Source of the DNA: Flavobacteriaceae bacterium
GTDB taxonomy: Bacteria > Bacteroidota > Bacteroidia > Flavobacteriales > Flavobacteriaceae
DNA: 8,684 bases
NCBI GenBank assembly: GCA_013214275.1
Contig: JABSPP010000004.1
Location: forward strand, 1 to 8,684
Reading direction: 5' to 3'
Numbering within the stretch: the first letter of the stretch is position 1; every line of letters starts with the position of its first letter. The translations under genes were made by a program, and so were the position numbers. Of the stretch, positions 1 through 6,993 are shown piece after piece. The notes beneath the pieces were generated by a model. That model saw only the letters and a program-made list of their open reading frames with translations, was not told the origin of the DNA and did not search any database.

Positions 1-1
1 T

Positions 2-622
2 AGACAAGTTAACATCAGTGAATTGTTCCCCAATCAAGAGCTAGATGTGACCCAACAAACCCTTGTAAGAACCTTAGATTTGGCCTACTTCCCCAGTGAA
101 AGAGGTCCTTATAATTTTACAACAGAATCCAGTACAGAAATCTTACCCAACCCAGAAACACGTTGGGGAGGAATCATGCGCCCACTAACAACCAATAATT
201 TTGAACAGGCAAACGTAGAGTACATCCAGTTCTGGCTCATGGATCCTTATCTAAATTACTCCATTAGCAATGAAGAAGGTCTTCCTGTGGGGATAAACCC
301 ACAGGATCTAAGCAATCAAGTCGGGGATTTATATTTTAACCTAGGAAATATCTCCGAAGATATCCTAAAGGATAACAGGAAGATGTACGAAAACGGACTT
401 CCAACATTTGGAGGAACAGATTCAACGATCGAAAGTATATGGGGAAAAGTCCCCGAAAATCCTTCCATTATTTATGCTTTTGATGAAAGTGATGAAGCAA
501 GAACCAATCAAGATATTGGACTAGATGGATTGTCGGATGCAGAAGAGAGGGTAAAATTTCCAGCGTTAGGAGGGTTGTCAGACCCTGCTTCGGATAATTA
601 TCAATACTACAGAGGAAGCTAG
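2..622 (+). CDS. sprA: SprA (SOV) T9SS outer-membrane translocon, internal fragment upstream of a frameshift
   Basis: This is the middle part of SprA, the very large outer-membrane beta-barrel through which the type IX secretion system exports folded proteins; in Flavobacterium it is also needed for gliding. The frame is open from the first bases of the window, so the true start lies upstream. About 206 codons are visible. Recognisable SprA stretches are ERGPYNF, RWGGIMR, NVEYIQFWLMDPY, GDLYFNLGNISEDILKD, a WGKVP motif and DIGLDGLSDAEE, ending with SDPASDNYQYYRGS. The frame then meets TAG at 620-622, while the protein clearly continues in the frame that is open from 598 (next motif LDAIDASIITRYK). 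The stop is therefore caused by a one-base loss near 617-619 and is not a natural end. Family identity is very secure from motifs and from the gcvH neighbour. Whether the break is real or a sequencing error cannot be told here. Confidence 0.93.
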   Translation, partial: RQVNISELFPNQELDVTQQTLVRTLDLAYFPSERGPYNFTTESSTEILPNPETRWGGIMRPLTTNNFEQANVEYIQFWLMDPYLNYSISNEEGLPVGINPQDLSNQVGDLYFNLGNISEDILKDNRKMYENGLPTFGGTDSTIESIWGKVPENPSIIYAFDESDEARTNQDIGLDGLSDAEERVKFPALGGLSDPASDNYQYYRGS

Positions 623-3600
623 ATGCAATAGATGCCTCTATCATTACGAGATATAAACTGTTCAATAATACACAGGGCAATTCACCAACATTGAATCAAT
701 CTCCAGAGTCCTACCCAACTTCCGCTACCACCTACCCTGATGTAGAAGACATCAACAGAGATCAAACCATGAATACAGTAGAGAGTTATTACGAATATAA
801 AGTCTCTCTAAATAAAAGTGATTTGACCGTAGGTCAGAATTTTATTGTAGATCAGAAAGAAACAGATGTTGCCCTAGACAATGGTCAAGTCCAAACAACA
901 AGGTGGTATCAATTTAGAATTCCCATTCGTGGTGGAACTCCAGTAAATGGAATCTCAGACTTTAATAGCATTCGCTTTATAAGAATGTTCATCACCAATG
1001 CAAAAATACCAATGATCCTTAGATTTGGTGAACTAGACTTGGTTCGCGGAGATTGGAGACGTTATACAAAAACACTAGACCCAGCGGTAATCCCAGATGA
1101 GGATCTGACACAAACTGAGCTGAATAATTTTGAAGTTGGAGTTGTGAATATCGAACAAAACGAAGGGCGATATGTGCTTCCTCCAGGAATTGTAAGAGAA
1201 CGTTTACAAGGGAGTACCACTGTTCAACAACAAAATGAGCAGTCTGTTTCTTTAACAGTAAACAACCTACCACAGAATAAAATCAGGGCGATTTACAAAA
1301 ACATCAGTATTGATCTTCGTCGCTACAAGCAACTAAAGATGTTTATACACACCGAACCTGTATTTGCAGAAAGTGTAACTGATGATGATTTGTCGGCGAT
1401 TATTCGTTTGGGAACTGATTTAAACGATAACTTCTACCAGCTAGAATTACCTTTAAAAGTATCTCCAGAAGGAAGTCTAGACCCTCTAGATGTATGGCCA
1501 GAACTCAATAATTTAGACGCTTTTTTAGAAGCGCTGGGAAAAGTAAAACTGCAGAGAGATGCCTCAGGAGCGGCCATTAATGAATTGTTTACTGCCTCAG
1601 GGGGTGATAACTCTAATGCATTGGTTATTAGAGTTAAAGGAAACCCCACATTGGCACAAATCAGAACTGTGATGTTGGGAGTTCGCAACAATTCCAGCTT
1701 GGATAGAAGCGCGGAGGTCTGGTTTAATGAATTGCGTGCCTCTGGATTTGACAATGATGGTGGTTGGGCTGCCGTAGTTAGTGCTGATGCAAACTTTGCA
1801 GATGTGGCGAATGTTTCTATGACTGGAAGAATGCAAACCATCGATTTTGGAAGTGTAGAAGACAGAGTAAGCCAGCGATCTCTAGACGAAACAAAACAAT
1901 ACGATATCTCTACCAGCTTTAATGTAGGGAAAATAATGCCTAAAAAATGGGGAATTGAAGTGCCGATGAACTTTAGCATAGGAGAACAATTTATAGATCC
2001 AAAATTTGATCCACAATACCAAGACGTCGAATTGGCAGAAGTAGAAGCAGCGAATCTACCCGGTAACCTAGAACGAGGTACTTCCATCTCTAGAGACTAC
2101 ACCAAGAGAAAGAGTATTAGCTTTATCAATGTTCGTAAAAACAGAAATCCAGAGTCTACAAAAAGTCCAAAATTCTACGATCCAGAGAACCTCTCCATGT
2201 CCTATGCTTATAACGAAGAATCTCATCGTGATTACAATATAGAAAGAGCGATCAACAAAACCGTTACTGCCTCTGCTTCATACAACTTTAACTTCAATTC
2301 CAAACCTTTTGAGCCTTTTAAAAAGACAAAATTTTTTAAAAAGAAGTATTTAAAACTCATTCGGGATGTAAACTTCAATCCTATTCCTAAGAACATTGCA
2401 ATCAACTCTAGAATTAACAGGAGTTATAATCAGCAGCGATCTAGAAATCTAGTTGAAGGATTATCTGCTCAACCCACCCTAATCCAAAGGAGATTCTTGT
2501 TTGACTGGGATTATACCCTTGGTTTTGAACTTACTAAATCATTAAATGTTAATTTTAATGCAACCAACAGCCACATTTATGATGCCTTTGATGGAGATGA
2601 GGAACTAGAAATTTTTGATAATTTCTTCAATATGGGAAGACCTAGTCATTATCAGCAAAAATTAAACGCAACCTATAAAATCCCGATCAACAAACTCCCA
2701 TTCTTGGGATTTGTTACAGCGGACTACGCCTATACAGCAGATTTTGATTGGAGAGCCATCTCGCAAGATCAAACAATTGTTGAACAAGTAGGAAACTTAA
2801 TTCAAAATGCCAATACACATAACATTTCTGGGGCTTTCAATCTATCGAAGTTTTATAAAGATATTCGTCTAGAAAACATATTTGTGAAAAAAAAGAAAAA
2901 AACAGGTTCTCGTAAATCCTCAGAATTACCAGGTATAAAAACCCCAACGCAAAATGCTAGAAATAAATGGAGTAAGTTGTCTTTTGGGCAGAAGGTTCTC
3001 AAAGGATTTTATGATATACTCACCTCGGTAAAGAATGCGAAAATTGCTTATGCAGAAAATAATGGGCAATTACTTCCAGGATATCAACCAGAAGTGGGCT
3101 TTTTGGGGAGAGATCAAATTGGCGGCAGTTTGGCACCCTCGCTAGGATTTGTTTTTGGAAGTCAGATAGATATCAGAAACAGAGCGCTAACCAATGGGTG
3201 GCTAGTAGATCCTAGATTAGAGGGAGACGATTATTATGATAAGACATTCAGTAAAACACATTACAATAAGTTAGATTATAATTTTTCTCTAAAGCCCTTG
3301 AAAGATTTAACGATAGAGATTATTGGGAATAAAATTAGAACAAGAAACTTATCACAGCAAATTGATATTAGAAGACCAGAAGATCTGGGGATTAGCATCT
3401 CAGATCCTAATGATCCTAGAAATCTTTACGGTATGATAGACGAGGGAATTCCCTCGTTTATTAATGGAAACTTTAGCATGAGTTATTCCATGTTTTCTAC
3501 AGCATTTAAAGATGGAGATCAGCTGTTTCAAGCACTTAGGGATAACAGAATTGCCATTTCTCAGCGCCTCGGAGCTCGCGCAGGGATAGACACCACAGAT

Positions 3601-4443
3601 CCCAGTAACCTAAACGACGATGGAACCGTAAAAGGTTTTGGAGACTTGAGTCAAGATGTATTACTCCCAGCATTCCTATCAGCCTACTCGGGTAAAGATC
3701 CTAACAGTGTAAAGCTAGGTCCCTTTAGAGATATTCCTATTCCAAACTGGACACTACGTTACACAGGATTGATGAAATACAAGTGGTTTAAAGACAATTT
3801 TTCGAGTTTTAGTATCGCACACGGATATAGATCCTCATATACCATCTCCAATTTTACAAACAATCTACAGTATGATTCAACCAATCCCTTTGGGCCTGAA
3901 AATATAAATCCCTCTTCCGAAGATATGGATTTTAATCCTGGAATATTAATTTCGTCAGCTACCTTGGTCGATGAATTTAATCCTCTGATTCGAATAGATT
4001 TAAAAATGAAAAATTCATTCTCGTTTCGTGGTGAACTAAAAAAAGATAGAACACTCACCTTAAACCTCAACAATGGAACACTTACAGATATCATGGGAAC
4101 TGAATATGTTTTTGGGTTGGGATATGTGTTTAAAGATGTAAAGATGCGTACCTCTTTTACAGGAAAAACTCAAACGTTAAAAGGAGACATCAATTTAAGA
4201 GCTGATATTTCGCTGAGAGATAATATTACCCTCGTCAGATCTATAGATACAGATAACGATCAAATTAGTGGAGGGCAAAAATTATTTTCAATAAAATTTT
4301 CCGCAGATTATAGATTAAATAGTAACTTAACCACATCGTTTTTTTACAATCATCAAACGTCTAGATATGCTATTTCAACAACATTTCCAAGGCAGTCAAT
4401 AAATGCAGGATTTAATTTTATATATAACCTAGGAGGAAACTAA
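619..4443 (+). CDS. sprA: SprA (SOV) T9SS outer-membrane translocon, C-terminal part downstream of the frameshift
   Basis: This is the C-terminal 1,274 codons of SprA, in the -1 frame relative to the upstream fragment. The reading frame is open from 598, after an in-frame TAA at 595. Homologous sequence starts at about 619 with LDAIDASIITRYK, followed by NTQGNSPT and the conserved SYPTSATTYPDVEDINRD and DQTMNTVESYYEYKVSL. A TTG at 691 would be an automatic start choice but lies inside conserved SprA sequence, so it is not a genuine start. The C-terminal half has alternating polar/hydrophobic strands and typical SprA barrel motifs: PNWTLRYTGL (3742-3771), the IAHGYRSSYTISNF stretch (about 3813-3854), PLIRIDLKMKNSFSF (about 3985-4030) and TEYVFGLGY (4099-4125). 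It ends FNFIYNLGGN. Family members are around 2,300-2,500 residues; about 1,480 are in the window, so roughly the first third to two fifths is missing upstream. A lysine-rich loop coded by two A runs (2887-2902) is intact. If the frameshift is real, T9SS secretion should be lost unless suppressed. Confidence 0.94.
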   Translation, partial: LDAIDASIITRYKLFNNTQGNSPTLNQSPESYPTSATTYPDVEDINRDQTMNTVESYYEYKVSLNKSDLTVGQNFIVDQKETDVALDNGQVQTTRWYQFRIPIRGGTPVNGISDFNSIRFIRMFITNAKIPMILRFGELDLVRGDWRRYTKTLDPAVIPDEDLTQTELNNFEVGVVNIEQNEGRYVLPPGIVRERLQGSTTVQQQNEQSVSLTVNNLPQNKIRAIYKNISIDLRRYKQLKMFIHTEPVFAESVTDDDLSAIIRLGTDLNDNFYQLELPLKVSPEGSLDPLDVWPELNNLDAFLEALGKVKLQRDASGAAINELFTASGGDNSNALVIRVKGNPTLAQIRTVMLGVRNNSSLDRSAEVWFNELRASGFDNDGGWAAVVSADANFADVANVSMTGRMQTIDFGSVEDRVSQRSLDETKQYDISTSFNVGKIMPKKWGIEVPMNFSIGEQFIDPKFDPQYQDVELAEVEAANLPGNLERGTSISRDYTKRKSISFINVRKNRNPESTKSPKFYDPENLSMSYAYNEESHRDYNIERAINKTVTASASYNFNFNSKPFEPFKKTKFFKKKYLKLIRDVNFNPIPKNIAINSRINRSYNQQRSRNLVEGLSAQPTLIQRRFLFDWDYTLGFELTKSLNVNFNATNSHIYDAFDGDEELEIFDNFFNMGRPSHYQQKLNATYKIPINKLPFLGFVTADYAYTADFDWRAISQDQTIVEQVGNLIQNANTHNISGAFNLSKFYKDIRLENIFVKKKKKTGSRKSSELPGIKTPTQNARNKWSKLSFGQKVLKGFYDILTSVKNAKIAYAENNGQLLPGYQPEVGFLGRDQIGGSLAPSLGFVFGSQIDIRNRALTNGWLVDPRLEGDDYYDKTFSKTHYNKLDYNFSLKPLKDLTIEIIGNKIRTRNLSQQIDIRRPEDLGISISDPNDPRNLYGMIDEGIPSFINGNFSMSYSMFSTAFKDGDQLFQALRDNRIAISQRLGARAGIDTTDPSNLNDDGTVKGFGDLSQDVLLPAFLSAYSGKDPNSVKLGPFRDIPIPNWTLRYTGLMKYKWFKDNFSSFSIAHGYRSSYTISNFTNNLQYDSTNPFGPENINPSSEDMDFNPGILISSATLVDEFNPLIRIDLKMKNSFSFRGELKKDRTLTLNLNNGTLTDIMGTEYVFGLGYVFKDVKMRTSFTGKTQTLKGDINLRADISLRDNITLVRSIDTDNDQISGGQKLFSIKFSADYRLNSNLTTSFFYNHQTSRYAISTTFPRQSINAGFNFIYNLGGN

Positions 4444-4461
4444 TCAAAATCTAAATACAAA

Positions 4462-4836
4462 ATGAATATTCCAGCCGATTTAAAATACACAAAAGACCAC
4501 GAATGGGTGAGAATTGATGGTGATCAAGCTATCGTAGGTATCACCGATTTCGCACAAGGAGAATTAGGAGATATTGTCTATGTAGATATAGATACCTTTG
4601 ATGAAGATGTAGAAAAAGATGATGTCTTTGGTTCTGTTGAAGCTGTAAAAACAGTTTCTGATCTATTCATGCCTCTTACAGGGAAAGTGATTGAGTTTAA
4701 TGAGAAACTTGAAGAAGATCCCGAATTGGTAAATACAGATCCCTACGGAGAGGGGTGGATGATAAAAATTAATATTTCAGACCCCAGTGAAATTAACACC
4801 CTGTTAGATGCTGCTGCCTATCAAGAACTTGTTTGA
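4462..4836 (+). CDS. gcvH: Glycine cleavage system H protein (lipoyl carrier)
   Basis: GcvH shuttles the aminomethyl group of glycine between the P, T and L proteins of the cytoplasmic glycine cleavage complex on a lipoylated lysine arm. The 124-residue product is the normal family length. It begins NIPADLKYTKDHEWVRIDG, has the GITDFAQGELGDIVYVD strand region, and carries the lipoylation motif GSVEAVKTVSDL with the acceptor at Lys63. PLTGKVIEFNEKL and NTDPYGEGWMIKI, near the C-terminus, are also canonical. The ATG at 4462 follows the A-rich leader CTAAATACAAA, usual for flavobacteria, and lies 18 nt after the sprA stop, so it is probably co-transcribed with sprA. The sprA-gcvH order is, to my knowledge, common in flavobacteria despite the lack of an obvious functional link. 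The gene overlaps the next by 29 nt. No key residue is missing; the other gcv genes are not in the window. Confidence 0.97.
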   Translation: MNIPADLKYTKDHEWVRIDGDQAIVGITDFAQGELGDIVYVDIDTFDEDVEKDDVFGSVEAVKTVSDLFMPLTGKVIEFNEKLEEDPELVNTDPYGEGWMIKINISDPSEINTLLDAAAYQELV

Positions 4837-5197
4837 GCGTAACGCTTTATATATTGCAGTTTTTTTTACAGTCATCATAGGGATTCTCAGCTTTATATCC
4901 ATGCCTACCGAGAAGATGTCTTTATCTTTTTCAGATAAATTTTCGCATTTTTTTGCATACTTTTTTTTGACGACTGCTTGGCTTTATTCCATTAAAGGCT
5001 ACCAGGACTTCCAAAAAAAGATAAAGTACGTGTTCTTAGGATGCTTCATTTACGGCATAATTATTGAAGTATTGCAGGATGCAATTACATCTCACAGAAC
5101 AGGAAGCATTTTAGACATTCTTGCCAATGCTGTTGGGATGATACTAGCAATGATTATATTTCATTTATTTGAAAAAAAGATTTTTCTTAAAAGGTGA
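4808..5197 (+). CDS. VanZ-like family integral membrane protein
   Basis: This is a small inner-membrane protein of 129 residues with the VanZ-like signature. VanZ itself gives low-level teicoplanin resistance in enterococci, but most family members, including those in Bacteroidota, have no established function, so a resistance role should not be assumed. Visible features are four hydrophobic segments (about residues 13-32, 48-64, 71-90 and 102-122), a charged DKFSHFFAY motif at the start of the second, and a polar motif of the form E-x-x-Q ... H-R-x-G-S-x-x-D-x-x-x-N-x-x-G near residues 86-110, which are the conserved family positions. The lysine-rich tail (EKKIFLKR) fits a cytoplasmic C-terminus. 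The ATG at 4808 lies inside gcvH in another frame; a later TTG at 4829 is a possible alternative, but either start means overlap and translational coupling with gcvH. No strong terminator follows. Confidence 0.88.
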   Translation: MLLPIKNLFERNALYIAVFFTVIIGILSFISMPTEKMSLSFSDKFSHFFAYFFLTTAWLYSIKGYQDFQKKIKYVFLGCFIYGIIIEVLQDAITSHRTGSILDILANAVGMILAMIIFHLFEKKIFLKR

Positions 5198-5342
5198 ATA
5201 CACTTCAGTCTTTTTTAATGTGATTTAGACTTTTATATCAAAAAATGAAAGTAATTTAAAAAAGTTTACGCGAGTTCTGTGTAAAAAGCTTTTAATCATT
5301 TAATAAATTAATTAAATTAGCAACTTATTAAAATTTATAAAG
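5198..5342 (+). promoter_or_regulatory. AT-rich leader upstream of the first tonB, with an imperfect dyad
   Basis: This 145-nt gap is very AT-rich and probably holds the promoter for the first TonB-type gene. No convincing flavobacterial promoter (TTG and TAnnTTTG spaced by about 18-20 nt) could be read. An imperfect inverted repeat, TTTACGC at 5265-5271 and GTGTAAA at 5279-5285 (six of seven positions pair, 7-nt spacer), is followed directly by the perfect 10-bp palindrome AAAAGCTTTT at 5284-5293. These could be an operator or chance in AT-rich DNA. A weak stem (AGGTG/CACTT) before a T run near 5192-5217 could be a poor terminator for the vanZ-like gene. Confidence 0.3.
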
Positions 5343-6059
5343 ATGGAAATCAAGAAGAGTCCCAAGGCAAACCTAGAAAATTTTAGTAAGTTATTTATGC
5401 TTATCGGACTGACTCTAGCCCTTTTCTTAACCTTTGTGGCAATCGAGAAAAAAACTTATGAGCGTCAGTATGGTGATATGGGTGATGCCGTTATGAACGG
5501 AGATTTAGAAGAAGAACCACCAATCACAGAACGCATAGAGCCAGAAATTCCCAAAACACCACCACCAACCCCTGAAAAGATTGAAATTGTAGAGGATGAA
5601 AAAGAAGTGGAGGAGACAGTAATTGAAACTACAGAGACAGATGAATCAGAAGCTGTAGAAGTAGAAGACATAGAAGAAGTAGAAGAAATAGAAGATGTGA
5701 TAGAAGATGTCCCCTTTACGATTATAGAGGACGTTCCTGTGTTTCCCGGATGCAAAGGCAATAAAGCGGCCCTAAAAAAATGCTTCAATCAAAAAATGCA
5801 AAAACACTTTTCAAAAAAGTTTGATAGTGATCTACCTAATGATTTAGGTTTATCACCAGGTAAGAAAAGGATTATCATGCTCTTTAAAATAGATAAAACA
5901 GGTAATATTGTTGATATTAGAGCAAAAGCACCACATCCAAGATTACAAAAAGAAGCCATTAGAATTATCAAGCTATTACCAAAAATGACTCCAGGAAGAC
6001 AAAGAGGAAAGCCCGTAGGAGTAAAATACACCCTACCCATGAGAATTGAAGTAGAGTAA
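5343..6059 (+). CDS. TonB-type energy transducer (first of two tandem paralogs)
   Basis: TonB proteins are anchored in the inner membrane by ExbB/ExbD and reach across the periplasm to pass proton-motive energy to TonB-dependent outer-membrane receptors. This 238-residue product has the expected order: a short cytoplasmic N-terminus (MEIKKSPKANLENFSK), one membrane segment (about residues 17-34), a periplasmic linker with prolines at about 58-80 (EEEPP, IPKTPPPTPEK), a strongly acidic stretch to about residue 124, and a C-terminal TonB domain from about 125. The domain starts with the Bacteroidota signature EDVPVFPGCKGN and a second cysteine (KKCFNQ), then MLFKIDKTGNIVDIRAKAPHP, and ends GVKYTLPMRIEVE. 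The ATG at 5343 follows an A-rich leader (TTTATAAAG) and matches the homologous start in the second copy. A terminator follows closely. It differs from classic TonB in that the linker is dominated by Glu/Asp instead of Pro/Lys. No exbB or exbD is nearby, so which receptor it serves is unknown. Confidence 0.9.
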   Translation: MEIKKSPKANLENFSKLFMLIGLTLALFLTFVAIEKKTYERQYGDMGDAVMNGDLEEEPPITERIEPEIPKTPPPTPEKIEIVEDEKEVEETVIETTETDESEAVEVEDIEEVEEIEDVIEDVPFTIIEDVPVFPGCKGNKAALKKCFNQKMQKHFSKKFDSDLPNDLGLSPGKKRIIMLFKIDKTGNIVDIRAKAPHPRLQKEAIRIIKLLPKMTPGRQRGKPVGVKYTLPMRIEVE

Positions 6060-6090
6060 CGATAATCTTACCTATCAAAAAACAATCCAG

Positions 6091-6119
6091 AAAAATCCAG
6101 CAATAAAGCTGGATTTTTT
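6091..6119 (+). terminator. Intrinsic terminator after the first tonB paralog
   Basis: A perfect 11-bp stem, AAAAATCCAGC at 6091-6101 and GCTGGATTTTT at 6108-6118, encloses the loop AATAAA and ends in a run of six T. It lies 32 nt after the stop at 6059. The A run before the stem makes it potentially active in both directions. Its position implies that the two tonB paralogs are at least partly separate transcription units. Confidence 0.85.
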
Positions 6120-6146
6120 ATTGGCACGCTATTTGGAGAGTTTCAG

Positions 6147-6893
6147 ATGAAACTATTAAAAATTGTACTGATGCAAATAAAAAAAACCCCAAAACAAACA
6201 TTAGAAAACTACAGTAAGATTTTTATGCAACTAGGGTTAGTAGTTGCATTATTTGTCGCTTATTTAGTCATTGAGCAGAAAAGCTACCAAGAGAATGTTA
6301 GCCCATCAGGAGATGTTATTTTTACTGTAGATCTAGAAGAAGAACCTCCCATTGTAAAGGTAAAAGAACCTGAAATTCCTCCCAAGAAACCCGTAATTCT
6401 AGACGATCGAGAGGTTGTGAATGACGATGAAGACATTGAAGAAGTTATTCCAGATACAACAGAGACTGATGAAACAATGGAAATTCTAAGTGTAGATGAT
6501 ATCATCGAAGCAGATGATCCAGAGCTAGAACCAGAAGAAAACGTTCCATTCGTTTTGATTGAGGATGCCCCTGTTTTCCCTGGATGTAAAGGAAACAACA
6601 ATGCATTAAAAACCTGTTTTAACAAGAAAATGCAACAACATTTTTTAAAAAAGTTTGATGCAAATCTCCCTAATGAACTGGGATTATTCCCTGGAAGGAA
6701 AAAATTAACCATGCTCTTTAAAATAGATAAAACAGGAAAAATCATAGATGTAAGAGTTGTAGCACCACATCCCAAACTGCAAAAAGAAGCCACGAGAGTC
6801 ATTAATTTGCTGCCCAAAATGAAACCGGGAATGCAAAGAGGAAAACCTGTCGGTGTAAAATATACCTTACCAATGAGTGTTGTTGTAGAGTAA
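6147..6893 (+). CDS. TonB-type energy transducer (second tandem paralog)
   Basis: This is a paralog of the preceding gene with the same architecture: one N-terminal membrane segment (SKIFMQLGLVVALFVAYLVI), a Pro- and Glu/Asp-rich periplasmic linker (EEEPPIVKVKEPEIPPKKP, then an acidic stretch), and a C-terminal TonB domain beginning EDAPVFPGCKGN with its partner cysteine (KTCFNK) and ending GVKYTLPMSVVVE. From VPF onward the two proteins align without gaps over 116 residues with about 73% identity by my hand count, and they share an identical 27-nt stretch (5876-5902 and 6710-6736), so this is a tandem duplication. Start choice is uncertain. ATG 6147 gives 248 residues and has a purine-rich GGAGAG 6 nt upstream. 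ATG 6171 gives 240 residues starting MQIKKTPKQTLENYSK, which lines up exactly with the first copy's MEIKKSPKANLENFSK, and I favour it on homology. The gene has terminators on both sides, so it probably has its own promoter in the 30-50 nt before it. Receptor partners are unknown. Confidence 0.9.
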   Translation: MKLLKIVLMQIKKTPKQTLENYSKIFMQLGLVVALFVAYLVIEQKSYQENVSPSGDVIFTVDLEEEPPIVKVKEPEIPPKKPVILDDREVVNDDEDIEEVIPDTTETDETMEILSVDDIIEADDPELEPEENVPFVLIEDAPVFPGCKGNNNALKTCFNKKMQQHFLKKFDANLPNELGLFPGRKKLTMLFKIDKTGKIIDVRVVAPHPKLQKEATRVINLLPKMKPGMQRGKPVGVKYTLPMSVVVE

Positions 6894-6910
6894 TTTTCAA
6901 AAAGGGGAAC

Positions 6911-6943
6911 AAAAGGTCTAGCTTCTCGGCTAGGCCTTTTTTT
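6911..6943 (+). terminator. Intrinsic terminator after the second tonB paralog
   Basis: The stem AAAAGGTCTAGC (6911-6922) pairs with GCTAGGCCTTTT (6929-6940), 12 bp with one G-T wobble. The loop is TTCTCG and the stem is followed by a run of seven T in total. It begins 18 nt after the stop of the second tonB gene and is a strong rho-independent terminator. The A run on the left side allows some activity in the opposite direction as well. Confidence 0.88.
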
Positions 6944-6993
6944 ATCGACATACTGTTCTATATTAACAATCAACTCTTAAAAAGAGATTGTTT

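Noticed and set aside
611..625. Programmed -1 ribosomal frameshift in sprA
   Set aside because: A one-base slip back at AGC would restore SprA, but there is no X-XXY-YYZ slippery heptamer and I see no clear downstream stem-loop. SprA is not known to use recoding. A base deletion or read error is simpler.
691..693. TTG at 691 as the true start of a separate 1,250-residue gene
   Set aside because: Conserved SprA sequence continues in the same frame upstream to about 619 (LDAIDASIITRYK...NTQGNSPT), so the TTG is internal to sprA.
1434..2087. 217-codon minus-strand ORF opposite sprA
   Set aside because: It is antisense to strongly conserved SprA coding sequence and Ser/Leu-rich, as expected of a shadow frame.
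4808..5197. VanZ-like gene as a glycopeptide-resistance determinant
   Set aside because: VanZ-like domains are common in bacteria without van clusters; no vanA/H/X genes are present and Gram-negative bacteria are intrinsically shielded from glycopeptides by the outer membrane.
6284..6973. 229-codon minus-strand ORF opposite the second tonB
   Set aside because: It mirrors the acidic linker as a poly-Ser product and reads through the terminator hairpin; the + strand gene is clearly the real one.
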